NCBI GenBank assembly: GCA_002170395.1
Contig: NHEJ01000007.1
Coordinates: 43,955 to 107,954 of the forward strand
Direction of reading: 5' to 3'
Origin: Betaproteobacteria bacterium TMED82
GTDB taxonomy: Bacteria > Pseudomonadota > Gammaproteobacteria > Burkholderiales > Burkholderiaceae_A
Length of the DNA: 64,000 bases
Part shown: positions 48,854-58,139 of the stretch, piece by piece
Position numbering within the stretch: position 1 is the first letter of the stretch
How the letters are laid out: each line of letters starts with the position of its first letter
Notes under the pieces: generated by a model
Seen by the model: the letters and a program-made list of their open reading frames with translations, nothing else
Database searches by the model: none
Told to the model about the DNA's origin: nothing
Translations under genes and position numbers: made by a program

Positions 48854-49906
48854 ATGATTAATTCTGCCAGAATCCTCGGTACCTCTAAAGTAGTAAATGA
48901 TCTTATATCTCTCATCAAAATTATGGCGGCGTCAGATGCCACTGTTTTGATAAGTGGAGAAAGTGGCACTGGCAAGGAATTGATTGCCAAGAACTTACAT
49001 CTGCAATCAAAAAGATCTAAGCACAAATTTGTACCTGTTAATTGTGCAGCAATTCCTCGAGATTTGATTGAAAGTGAGTTATTTGGACATAGGAAAGGTT
49101 CTTTTACTGGAGCACTGAGTGACCGAATTGGGAGATTTGAGTTAGCTAACGGAGGAACTCTTTTTTTAGATGAGATTGGTGATTTACCCTCTGAGGTCCA
49201 AGTAAAATTGTTGAGAGTTATCCAGGAACGAGTTGTTGATCCTATAGGCTCACTAAAGCCTACTCCAATAGATGTAAGAATTATCTCTGCCACTCATAGA
49301 AATTTAGAAAAAGAAATAAAAACAGGAAGTTTTAGAGAAGACTTATATTATCGTTTAAATGTGCTGCCGATCTGTTCTCCACCACTAAGAGATAGATCAG
49401 AGGATATCGAACTTTTAATTGATCATTTTATTGCCTATGGTACAAAATCTCACGAAAAGGTTAAATTTGACGCTTGTTTGATACAAGCTTTCAAGAATTA
49501 TGAGTGGCCTGGAAATATTAGAGAACTTTCCAATATAGTTGCTAGGTTAGCTACCTTGTTTCCAGGAAGATTGCTCAAGTTAAACGATATCCCCAGTATT
49601 ATGCTTCCTTCAAAAATGCCACGTGAAGAAGGTTTAGCTTTTGAGAATTCTACAGATGAACATAACCCTGTCGAGGAAATAATTTCTCTAGCTCAGGGCA
49701 ATTCTGAAACGCATCACACAGAAAATATTTCCGATATTGAAGATAAGACACCGCTGAAGAGTAAATTAGCCGAATTTGAAAAGGTTTTGATAACTAAGGC
49801 ATTAAAACAATCTAATGGAAATGTTTCAAAAACAGCAAAACTGCTATGTGTCCAACGAACAACTCTAATTGAAAAAATCAACAAGTACTCTATTGATTCG
49901 TCCTAG
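48854..49906 (+). CDS. Sigma-54-dependent transcriptional activator lacking a receiver domain (FleQ/FlrA-related)
   Basis: GESGTGKELIAKNLH, GHRKGSFTGALSDRIGRFELANGGTLFLDEIGDLP, Fis-type HTH at C-terminus; in-frame TAG 9 bp upstream of ATG. Confidence 0.88.
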   Translation: MINSARILGTSKVVNDLISLIKIMAASDATVLISGESGTGKELIAKNLHLQSKRSKHKFVPVNCAAIPRDLIESELFGHRKGSFTGALSDRIGRFELANGGTLFLDEIGDLPSEVQVKLLRVIQERVVDPIGSLKPTPIDVRIISATHRNLEKEIKTGSFREDLYYRLNVLPICSPPLRDRSEDIELLIDHFIAYGTKSHEKVKFDACLIQAFKNYEWPGNIRELSNIVARLATLFPGRLLKLNDIPSIMLPSKMPREEGLAFENSTDEHNPVEEIISLAQGNSETHHTENISDIEDKTPLKSKLAEFEKVLITKALKQSNGNVSKTAKLLCVQRTTLIEKINKYSIDSS

Positions 49907-50470
49907 CATATTTATTTCCTGAGCATTTTCGTCTGACACTAGTAAAAAGGGAAGTTCGGCTCTTTTTCTTTGCCAACAGTAACCCTGGCTTTTATATGTG
50001 TAAAGTGAGCACGCTATTCGTTTTGAAAAAATATGCTCGTCTCGACTCCAATAATGACTAATTTCTAAATTTGGGAACACCCTTGTATCCAACGCAGGGT
50101 TGATGCAATCAAACCTTTGCAATTCTCGCATTTGCCAATAACCAGGTAGTCGCCATATTTTACCTGAGCTCTCTGAAAACTCACGAGCATAAGATTGAGC
50201 ATCTAACCAATTAAGCTTTAATGATTCCCCCTCACACTTTCCTTCATTAAAAACCTGACCCGCGTTACACCTATACCATGTGATCCTAGTTAACTTGTCA
50301 TATGCGACTGGAGATTCCTCTTTTATTAGAAATCTGTCTTGGGCACTATTTGCCAAAAACGAGGTGCAGTCAGGAGGTAGTTTTCTTAGGTCGCAGCTAA
50401 ATAAAGCCAACATAGATAATAAAAGTAAGGCAATTTTTGAAATTATTTTCATTCTAATGGTCCAAAACAA
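49865..50470 (-). CDS. DUF1566/Lcl-like exported protein
   Basis: Hydrophobic N-terminus, KLTRITWYRC..LNWLDAQSYAREFSESSGKIWRLPGYWQMRELQ. Confidence 0.65.
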   Translation of the reverse strand: MFWTIRMKIISKIALLLLSMLALFSCDLRKLPPDCTSFLANSAQDRFLIKEESPVAYDKLTRITWYRCNAGQVFNEGKCEGESLKLNWLDAQSYAREFSESSGKIWRLPGYWQMRELQRFDCINPALDTRVFPNLEISHYWSRDEHIFSKRIACSLYTYKSQGYCWQRKRAELPFLLVSDENAQEINMLGRINRVLVDFFN

Positions 50471-50574
50471 TTCTGAAGTAGGGAAAATAGTAATGAAACT
50501 TCTACCCCATTATAGGATAGTGTTATCTTTTCAGCGGTTTTTTGTATAGATTTTATTAATCGTTTTTTCATAAT

Positions 50575-50590
50575 TGGAATAGTTTGTGCT
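50575..50590 (+). promoter_or_regulatory. Candidate sigma-54 promoter upstream of motA (TGGAAT-N5-GTGCT)
   Basis: GG (50576-50577) N10 GC (50588-50589); 56 bp before ATG; weaker match. Confidence 0.45.
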
Positions 50591-50645
50591 TTATATGGTT
50601 AAATAGATATATTGATTTAGGTTAACTTGGAGGAAAGTTAGGTTT

Positions 50646-51407
50646 ATGGATATTGCGAGCGTAGTTGGACTTATAGCTGCTTTCGTTTTGATAGTTATGG
50701 CTATGGGAGATCCCTCAGTCTTTGTTGACGTTCCCTCTGTATTAATTGTAATTGGAGGTACGGCGGCAACGGTTTTAAACACTACAACCATTCCTGGTTT
50801 AATTGGAGCTATCAAAGTATTTTTGAAATCAATTCTTAACAGCACCGATCCTCCAGAAAAAATAATTGAGCAGTTAGTTGAACTTGGAACAATTGCCAAA
50901 AAGGATGGCTTTGTCGCTTTGGAGGGGCAAGAAATAAAAAACCCTTTCATGGCACGGGGTGTTCGAATGTTAGTTGATGGTACTGACCCTGTCTTGATTA
51001 AACAATCAATGGAAACTGAGATGGATCAAATCAAAAGTCGGCACCAAAGCGGAAATGATTTGTTAGGAAATGCTCAAGATCTGGCTCCAGCGATGGGTAT
51101 GATCGGGACTTTAGTGGGATTAGTCATTATGCTTGGCAATATGAGCGACCCCAAAGCTTTAGGACCGGCTATGGCAATTGCTATTCTCACAACCCTTTAC
51201 GGGGCGATAATTGCCAACGTAATTTTTATGCCAGCTAGGAAAAAGCTGGAGGCAGTAGATGCTGCCGAAAGGATAAATAATCAGATGATTACCGACGCGG
51301 TCTTATTTATTCAGTCTGGGGGCAATCCAAGGTTAATACCAGATCTGTTGATTGGTTTTATCATTCCCGGTAATCGAGCAAAAGTTCAGGCGGCAGTCGG
51401 AGGCTAA
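50646..51407 (+). CDS. motA: Flagellar stator protein MotA/PomA
   Basis: MDIASVVGLIAAFVLIVMAMG..VFVDVPSVLIVIGGTAATVL..LAPAMGMIGTLVGLVIMLGNMSDPKALGPAMAIAILTTLYGAIIANVIFMPAR. Confidence 0.94.
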   Translation: MDIASVVGLIAAFVLIVMAMGDPSVFVDVPSVLIVIGGTAATVLNTTTIPGLIGAIKVFLKSILNSTDPPEKIIEQLVELGTIAKKDGFVALEGQEIKNPFMARGVRMLVDGTDPVLIKQSMETEMDQIKSRHQSGNDLLGNAQDLAPAMGMIGTLVGLVIMLGNMSDPKALGPAMAIAILTTLYGAIIANVIFMPARKKLEAVDAAERINNQMITDAVLFIQSGGNPRLIPDLLIGFIIPGNRAKVQAAVGG

Positions 51408-51412
51408 ACTAG

Positions 51413-52738
51413 ATGGCTACAACAGTTGAGGATTTAGAAGGAGAGAAGGGTAAGGGCGAAGGAGAAGCGTCTGAAGAAATTGAAGAAGCGTCTGAGAATG
51501 AAGAGGTAAAAGATGAAGCGGAAGAATTAAAGGACGAAAAGAAAGAGAAAGAGGATGAGGAAGAGCCTCCGCCGGAGAAAAAAGATCCTGAACCTGAATG
51601 CAAGTGTGATGAATGTCCAAAATGTGTTCAACTCGTGCCTGCTTGGATGCCTACCTTTGCAGATATGGCAACTCTCTTGATGGCTTTCTTTGTAATGATT
51701 TTATCTTTTGCTGAAATGAACGTACCGAAATTTAAGCAAATATCCGGCACTATGAAAAACTCTTTTGGGGTTCAAAGGTTAATCCCGACTGTTGAGCAGC
51801 CAAAAGCTACCAGTGTAATTGCCCAGAATTTTACGCCTGCAGTAGCTAGACCCACTGTTGTAGATACAGTTAGGCAAGAAACCACTGATGAAACAATGAA
51901 AGATGTTGAGTTAAAAACAGAGGATAAAACTTCAGATGCTGGTGAGACAGGGGAGCAAGTTCCTCCAAAACCGTCCAGCCCGGAGACAGTTGCCGAAGCC
52001 GAGAAAGTTCAGGAGGCCCTCGCTGAAGAAATAGCGAAAGGTCAGGTTGAGGTTTCCACAGATGGTGAGAAGGTTGTTGTTGAACTTAAGGAGTCAATTG
52101 ATTCAAAAAGTTCTTCTGATGGAGGGGGCGGCGCTGGTGAAAAGGGACAACAAAGGGCGGGAGTTGTAAGCCAGGAATCAATTGAGCTATTTGCAAAAAT
52201 AGCCGATGTTCAATCGACAGTCACCAAACCCATAGAAGCGAGACAAGCTTCAACCGGTCCAATCGGAGAGTCGGCAGCGGTAAATGATGAGGAGATTGAT
52301 GCTAGGTTGGCGCAGATAAAAAATGACTTATCTAAAGAAATCTCCGAGGGGAAAGCGGAAGTTTTTAGAGACGGAGATAATATTGTTGTTCGACTCGCAG
52401 AGCAGGGTTCTTTTGTTTCTGGTAAAGCTGACTTGCAGTCAGGGTTTCTTCCATTATTAGAAAAAGTTGGAAAAACTATTGCTACTGGTGAGGGTAATGT
52501 AAAGATAGAGGGTCACACTGATAACGTACCCGTAATTGAAAATCCTCGTTTTAAGTCTAATTGGGATTTGTCTGGTGCAAGAGCTGGCGCGGTAGCTGAC
52601 TATTTTATTAAAAAAGGAGGAGTTGATCCCGGGAGAATAAATGTATCCGGACATGCAGATACCAAGCCCGTGGGATCAAACGATACTGCTGCTAATCGGG
52701 CAAAAAATAGACGGATCGAAGTAATTGTAAGTGGATAA
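51413..52738 (+). CDS. motB: Flagellar stator protein MotB/PomB with acidic N-terminal extension
   Basis: VPAWMPTFADMATLLMAFFVMILSFAEMNVPKFKQISGTMKNSFGVQR; OmpA domain EGHTDNVPVIENPRFKSNWDLSGARAGAVADYF. Confidence 0.94.
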   Translation: MATTVEDLEGEKGKGEGEASEEIEEASENEEVKDEAEELKDEKKEKEDEEEPPPEKKDPEPECKCDECPKCVQLVPAWMPTFADMATLLMAFFVMILSFAEMNVPKFKQISGTMKNSFGVQRLIPTVEQPKATSVIAQNFTPAVARPTVVDTVRQETTDETMKDVELKTEDKTSDAGETGEQVPPKPSSPETVAEAEKVQEALAEEIAKGQVEVSTDGEKVVVELKESIDSKSSSDGGGGAGEKGQQRAGVVSQESIELFAKIADVQSTVTKPIEARQASTGPIGESAAVNDEEIDARLAQIKNDLSKEISEGKAEVFRDGDNIVVRLAEQGSFVSGKADLQSGFLPLLEKVGKTIATGEGNVKIEGHTDNVPVIENPRFKSNWDLSGARAGAVADYFIKKGGVDPGRINVSGHADTKPVGSNDTAANRAKNRRIEVIVSG

Positions 52739-52801
52739 AGTCTTTTTACTTGATTTAAAAGTTCGGAATCATTTCGGTCTTTTAATAACCAAATTATCTA
52801 A

Positions 52802-53887
52802 CTAATTAGTTGACGAAACTTTAGCAGGGTACTTAATCATTTGATTATTCTGTTTTACTGGGTCAGCAGCTTCTAACGCCTCTAAGTAGCGTTCTCGTTG
52901 CAAAGTGATTAATGCCTCAATTTCAGATTTCACTTTAGTTAACTCAAGAGCGGTTTTCTGAAGTGTTTCGGCTTTTTCTATAGCCATTTGCAATTTCTTG
53001 TCAATTTTCTTTTCAAACTTTTTCACCTCATTAGCCAGAGATTTAGTGACTTGCCCTTGTTTCTTGAATGACCCCTCCTGATTTTTTATCGTGGCTGTAA
53101 TACTTTTCTCCAAAGCTGCAACCGAAGTTATCATTTTCTCTACTGACTTTAAACTTTCTTCATTAGTCTTTTTTGTTTGATCCGCTAAGAGTTTAACTTG
53201 CTCACCTTTATCTTTTTCGGCTATTTTTACCAATTCACCCATTTTTTCGCTAAGAATACCATTACTTTTCTTAACAGCGTCGAATGCATTTTCAATTTTA
53301 ACTAATTGTTCCGATACTTCATTTACCCCAGCCAGACTATTTTTAAGTTCAGCAGAACGAGTTCCCATATTCACAACCATGAGTTCAATCTGATCCATCT
53401 TTTTGTCCATTTGAAATACCACCAATCCAAATAGACCAGCAGTAGCAACTAAAACAGCTACGGTAATAGAAACAACTATTGTCGATCTTGTATTTCCAAT
53501 GCCAGCAGCTCGGTTTATAGCTTTAACGCTATTTTGCAAGGTTTTGTGGCTTGAGGTGACTGAACTGGCAGATCTGTTAGCTACTTCAGCAGCATCTAAA
53601 ACGGTGGAAGCGAGCGTTTCTAATCTTTTAGAAGCTTCTTCTTCAGCTTCACCCCTCTTCTTCTCTTGTTCTTCCCACCTTTTATCCTCTTCTGTGCGAC
53701 GATTGGCGTAAGCTTCCTCTTGTGACTTTATAATCTCCGAAGCCTCAGCAACCGTCTGCGCGGCATCTGCAGCAGCTTTTACCTGAGCTTCAATTTTATC
53801 TTGAGAAGGCATTGCATCTTGCTCTAACTCCTCCTCTGGAGTTACGAATTCATCATTTTCTTGTTCTTCTTTATTTTCTTCGGCCAT
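52802..53887 (-). CDS. Uncharacterised coiled-coil membrane protein
   Basis: Acidic/charged N-terminus, one TM (TIVVSITVAVLVATAGLFGLVVF), long heptad-rich C-terminus. Confidence 0.8.
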   Translation of the reverse strand: MAEENKEEQENDEFVTPEEELEQDAMPSQDKIEAQVKAAADAAQTVAEASEIIKSQEEAYANRRTEEDKRWEEQEKKRGEAEEEASKRLETLASTVLDAAEVANRSASSVTSSHKTLQNSVKAINRAAGIGNTRSTIVVSITVAVLVATAGLFGLVVFQMDKKMDQIELMVVNMGTRSAELKNSLAGVNEVSEQLVKIENAFDAVKKSNGILSEKMGELVKIAEKDKGEQVKLLADQTKKTNEESLKSVEKMITSVAALEKSITATIKNQEGSFKKQGQVTKSLANEVKKFEKKIDKKLQMAIEKAETLQKTALELTKVKSEIEALITLQRERYLEALEAADPVKQNNQMIKYPAKVSSTN

Positions 53888-53915
53888 ATTGATATCTTCT
53901 TCACTAAAGTAAGGT

Positions 53916-54302
53916 TTATGAAATATCTAAATCTAAATTTATTCTTCTTGTTTCACTAGCAATTACAGCTAATCTATCCACAAATTTTCTAGCTTCTTTT
54001 CTCTTTTTAAACTCTTCAATTGCTTGGTATTTCTTTAATTCATCAGCCTCTATAGTCCCTTCTAAGAAGTCACCATTCTTTTTTATAATTTCGGGTATTT
54101 TACTGAAGTCATCATTTAATTGGCCAATTATTGCCGAACCTCTTGAAAAATCTTCTAGGTTTCGACTTTCAAACTGAGATAAGCGGTTTTCTAATATTGG
54201 ACCTTTCCTCTTGCTAACATTAGTTTTCGCTATATTTTCGTCAACATTTAGCGCTTTTTCAGAATGATTAGTCTTAAAAACTTCACTTTCGTCCATAATC
54301 AT
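53916..54302 (-). CDS. Uncharacterised small hydrophilic protein, 128 aa
   Basis: SD AAAAGGGG upstream, candidate sigma-28 promoter, short gap before coiled-coil gene. Confidence 0.7.
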   Translation of the reverse strand: MIMDESEVFKTNHSEKALNVDENIAKTNVSKRKGPILENRLSQFESRNLEDFSRGSAIIGQLNDDFSKIPEIIKKNGDFLEGTIEADELKKYQAIEEFKKRKEARKFVDRLAVIASETRRINLDLDIS

Positions 54303-54326
54303 TAAATATACCCCTTTTTTTTATAT

Positions 54327-54351
54327 ATCGGTAAGAGGATGAGTTGCTTTA
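54327..54351 (-). promoter_or_regulatory. Candidate sigma-28 (FliA) promoter TAAA-N15-ACCGATAT
   Basis: -35 TAAA (54351-54348), 15-nt spacer, -10 ACCGAT (54332-54327); followed by SD AGGGG and ATG at 54302. Confidence 0.6.
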
Positions 54352-54356
54352 GTGTA

Positions 54357-55910
54357 CTAATTTAATGGGACTAATAATGGTCTTATGCTCAAAGCTCCTC
54401 TTATCCATGTTCCAGAGGGTATATCAGATCTTTGCGAAAAAATTTTAGCTTCTTCTAAAGTATCGAAAGGCCCAGACAACACTACATAAAAAAAACCGTC
54501 ACTTTTTGTTTTTCTTAGCTTAAAAATTTTACTTTCGGATAACCCTTTGTAATCTGATTTAATTTTAGTTACTAGTTGAAGGTTAGGACGTGCGGTATGC
54601 TGTACATAGAATCCTGGGTCAATGGTAGCTATTAATTCAGTAATCACCTTTCTATTAACCGTTTCAGATGAATTTTCTTTTGAAGGTCTCAAAGGAGTTA
54701 TAGACTGCTCTGCCTCTTGACTATCAGCCTCATTGTTGGTGGCTATTATTTGTTTGTTTAATAAAGCTGTAGAGGTAGAGCTAAAGCTATCTTCACTATC
54801 TGAAACAGAATTATCTTTCGTAAAACTTTCCTTATTTTCGTCGGAATCATCACTCGACTGACTATTCGGCAAGGCTATTGTGGTATTTTTATTATTTTCT
54901 AAAAGATTTTCTACTCGTGCATTTTGTAAAAAAATATTTCTTCCCTCATCTAGTATTTTTTCGAGGGATAACGAATTAGTTTTATCAGCCAAAAAAATCA
55001 CTCCTGCAGAAATAAAGAGTAGGCAAGTTGCAGCTAGCAGAGCATTAATTTTGTCGCTATTTCTCGTGGAGGTAGCTTTTTGAGTCCCGTCGTTTGCGTT
55101 TTCACTACTATCTGTAAGTGAATCTTCTAGTTTTTTCTTTTGAGTTGTTAAGGAGGATGTTTCAGAAATATTCTGTTTGGTCGCTGAAATATTTCTATCA
55201 ATTTTATCCTTCTCTCCTCTTGCTGTTTCAACCTGTGAGCTTTTTATTTGAGTATCTTTTTCAAGATTACCGAGCGTCTCCTCAGCTCTGTTTATTGCTC
55301 TATTGCTTGCCGCTAGAGCTAATTTTGCGTCTAAAGAAACTCCTACACTAGTCAGCGCTTGACGAACCTCAGGTTGCATTCCTGTAAGTTCAGCTTCGCT
55401 CAAAAGCACTGAGGCTTCATGCTGAGTCGGAGTAGCGATATCCCATCTTATTATATTATTACCAAATGCCTCAATTTTCTTGTCATATTGCGTACTCGAC
55501 CTTTTATCCAACATTAAAATAACCCGAGTATTAGCTCCTGGGAAATCTTTTACCAATCGAGCCATCAATTGAACTTCCCTTAACCCCGTAGCCTGCGAAT
55601 CAAAGGCAACTAAAACTCTTCCTGGTACATTTGAATCTTCATTACTCACAATAGCTGAGTCGATAGGTATATCCTCGAGTATTTTATTAAATCGATTCAA
55701 TAGGGCGTCAGTACTGTTTGGGTAGTAAACTTCAACTGATAATTTTTTGGTCTCTCTTAATTTCTTGACCAACATTCTACCGTAGTGATCAAGTAGGCCC
55801 TCACTGTCACTGATTAATGCTGCACTGAGTCTTTCACGATAGATAGCCTCGACAAGCCTATCCAAACGAGCTTTATCAAATGGTCTAAAAAATAAATTAG
55901 TAATACTCAT
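54357..55910 (-). CDS. DamX/ExeA-like protein: degenerate ATPase-like N-terminus, one TM, SPOR-like C-terminus
   Basis: RPFDKARLDRLVEAIYRERLSAALISDSEGLLDHYGRMLVKKL (no GxxxxGKT); TM ALLAATCLLFISAGVIFLA; SPOR-like GFFYVVLSGPFDTLEEAKIFSQRSDIPSGTWIRGALSIRPL. Confidence 0.7.
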   Translation of the reverse strand: MSITNLFFRPFDKARLDRLVEAIYRERLSAALISDSEGLLDHYGRMLVKKLRETKKLSVEVYYPNSTDALLNRFNKILEDIPIDSAIVSNEDSNVPGRVLVAFDSQATGLREVQLMARLVKDFPGANTRVILMLDKRSSTQYDKKIEAFGNNIIRWDIATPTQHEASVLLSEAELTGMQPEVRQALTSVGVSLDAKLALAASNRAINRAEETLGNLEKDTQIKSSQVETARGEKDKIDRNISATKQNISETSSLTTQKKKLEDSLTDSSENANDGTQKATSTRNSDKINALLAATCLLFISAGVIFLADKTNSLSLEKILDEGRNIFLQNARVENLLENNKNTTIALPNSQSSDDSDENKESFTKDNSVSDSEDSFSSTSTALLNKQIIATNNEADSQEAEQSITPLRPSKENSSETVNRKVITELIATIDPGFYVQHTARPNLQLVTKIKSDYKGLSESKIFKLRKTKSDGFFYVVLSGPFDTLEEAKIFSQRSDIPSGTWIRGALSIRPLLVPLN

Positions 55911-57067
55911 GAGGCTTTTTTGAGCTGATTTCCTTCAGCATCAAATTCCATTGAAGAAGGAACATCTGGACTTGGCCTGGAGGGTGGCAAGCCATCTCTG
56001 GATAGACTGTTTAAATTAAAAACATAAGCTATGACCTGTGCGACTGCATAATATAAATCGGGGGGGACTGCCTCGTTTATATTAGTTGTAAAATACAAGG
56101 CTCTAGCTAAAGGCGGTGCTGAGAAAACTTCAACGCCATGTTTTTTTGCTTCCTCACGAATTTTTAAGGCTATAAGGTCAGCTCCTTTTGCAAGTACGAG
56201 AGGAGCACTATCAGAGGTTGGGTCATATGATAGAGCGACAGAAAAATGTTCTGGGTTTGTTATAACAACATCAGCATCTTTTACCTTTTCCATCATTTGG
56301 GCATTAGCCATTTCCTGTTGTTTCTGCCTGATTTTCTTTTTTACTTCTGGACTTCCTTCCATATCCTTCATTTCGTCCTTAACTTCCTGCTTAGTCATTT
56401 TTTGACCCTCATTGAATTGATAAATTTGATAAGGGATATCAATTAAAGCAATTATAATTAAAGCTAGGGAGACGAAAAAGGCAGATCGTATTATTATTTC
56501 TCCAGCTCTAGCTAAAGCCGGCTCTAGATTCATTTGACCGAGGGCGAACAGATCCATAAGCTGCCCCTGAATAACTACAAACATCATACCTGCGCACAGC
56601 GTAAATTTTAAAACTGCTTTAAGCAGAGTAACCAAAGCCTGAGGACCAAACATTCTTTTAAGGCCATTGAGAGGATTGAATTTACTAGCTTTAGGAACCA
56701 TTGCCGCTACTGCGAAGTTTAAACCGCCAACTGAGTTTCCAGCGATAATTGCAGTAACCATTAGCAACACAAAAAGAGGAAGAAATATTATTATCGCATA
56801 CGAAATAGTTTCCATAAATCTGCCAGGTAACAAAAAAGGTGAATAAATAATTTTTCGATCAAAACTAAAAGCACCTTTGAATATTTGAATTAACTCTGTG
56901 ACAAAGTAGCTACCAGCGAGAAAAAGACACAAGAACCCTAAGATTGTTGTTGCTGCTAATGTGAGTTCTGGGGATCGAGCTACAGAACCTTCCTGGGCAG
57001 CCTTCTCTAACTTTCTAGCGGTGGCATCTTCTGTTTTTTCACTACCGTCTTCGTTTTCTTTAGCCAT
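55907..57067 (-). CDS. flhB: Flagellar export protein FlhB
   Basis: EKTEDATARKLEKAAQEGSVARSPEL..DVVITNPEHFSVALSYD (NPxH site). Confidence 0.97.
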   Translation of the reverse strand: MAKENEDGSEKTEDATARKLEKAAQEGSVARSPELTLAATTILGFLCLFLAGSYFVTELIQIFKGAFSFDRKIIYSPFLLPGRFMETISYAIIIFLPLFVLLMVTAIIAGNSVGGLNFAVAAMVPKASKFNPLNGLKRMFGPQALVTLLKAVLKFTLCAGMMFVVIQGQLMDLFALGQMNLEPALARAGEIIIRSAFFVSLALIIIALIDIPYQIYQFNEGQKMTKQEVKDEMKDMEGSPEVKKKIRQKQQEMANAQMMEKVKDADVVITNPEHFSVALSYDPTSDSAPLVLAKGADLIALKIREEAKKHGVEVFSAPPLARALYFTTNINEAVPPDLYYAVAQVIAYVFNLNSLSRDGLPPSRPSPDVPSSMEFDAEGNQLKKAS

Positions 57068-57843
57068 TAGGAGACTCCAAGAACGGTTGTTTTAACGGAG
57101 TTCAACCCCAAATTCCACAAATACTGCATTCGCATTCCAATCCCATTCATTGCGGTAATCAAAACAAACAACCCTACTATAATCATAGCGGGAAATCCCA
57201 CAGCAAAAATATTTAGTTGAGGGGCTGCTCTTGCAACTATTCCAAGCCCAATATTTATAAGCAACATCACTGATAAGATTGGTATTGCAATTAGAACCGC
57301 ACCGAGAAATATAGTACCGCTCCAAGCTATTAACTTTGGAAAAATTTCTGGCATGTATAGTCTTTCTCCTATAGGCAGCAGTCGGAAACTCTCTAAAAGC
57401 ATTTCTATTAGTATTATATGTCCCCCTGACCCCAAAAAAATTAATACTCCAAGAATGGTCAGAAGTTGGCCGATTACTGGCACAGTTCCAAGATTAGGGT
57501 CGGAAAGTGTTGCCATTGCTAGACCCATTGTGGTTGAAATTGTTTGCCCAGCAACAACGAATGCTGCTGAAATTATTTGTAAAAACAGTCCCATAGTAAT
57601 TCCGATGAGTGCTTGATGTGCTATTTCCATCAAACCTTCAGCACTCAATGGGTCAATAGTTGGCCAGTCGATAAGAGGATAGATGGCTGCAGTCAAAGCG
57701 ATTGTAACGATTACCCGAATTTTTAAAGTGACCGAGTCCATTGAAAAAACTGGTGCTGTGAGAAGCATCGCTCCAACTCTGACAATTGGAAGCATTACGG
57801 TATAAAATACTTCAACTATGTCAGCAACGACGAAAGAAATCAT
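57067..57843 (-). CDS. fliR: Flagellar export protein FliR
   Basis: Hydrophobic 258 aa between flhB and fliQ; FliR-like GLGIVARAAPQLNIFAVGFP. Confidence 0.95.
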   Translation of the reverse strand: MISFVVADIVEVFYTVMLPIVRVGAMLLTAPVFSMDSVTLKIRVIVTIALTAAIYPLIDWPTIDPLSAEGLMEIAHQALIGITMGLFLQIISAAFVVAGQTISTTMGLAMATLSDPNLGTVPVIGQLLTILGVLIFLGSGGHIILIEMLLESFRLLPIGERLYMPEIFPKLIAWSGTIFLGAVLIAIPILSVMLLINIGLGIVARAAPQLNIFAVGFPAMIIVGLFVLITAMNGIGMRMQYLWNLGLNSVKTTVLGVS

Positions 57844-57849
57844 TTTTAT

Positions 57850-58119
57850 TTAGAAAAATAAAGTAGGAATCTTTTGAAACATACTAGTAGCGAAATCGAT
57901 CAAAGTGTTTATCATCCAAGGACCGAAAAATGCAATTCCGATTCCGACAGCAACTAGCTTTGGCACAAAGGTAAGGGTCATTTCGTTTACAGAGGTTGCT
58001 GCCTGCAGTATGCCTATAATTAGGCCAACTAGTAGCCCAAGACCGAGCATCGGAGATGAGATTAAAATAACCATCAGAAGTGCTTCTCTTCCTATATCCA
58101 TAACTGCCGCAACATCCAT
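57850..58119 (-). CDS. fliQ: Flagellar export protein FliQ
   Basis: REALLMVILISSPMLGLGLLVGLIIGILQAATSVNEMTLTFVPKL. Confidence 0.97.
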   Translation of the reverse strand: MDVAAVMDIGREALLMVILISSPMLGLGLLVGLIIGILQAATSVNEMTLTFVPKLVAVGIGIAFFGPWMINTLIDFATSMFQKIPTLFF

Positions 58120-58139
58120 AATCTACTTCTCCCGATCTT

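Noticed and set aside
51409-51620. Minus-strand Ser-rich ORFs opposite motB
   Set aside because: Antisense of the Glu/Lys-rich N-terminus (GAA/GAG gives TTC/CTC); low-complexity artefact
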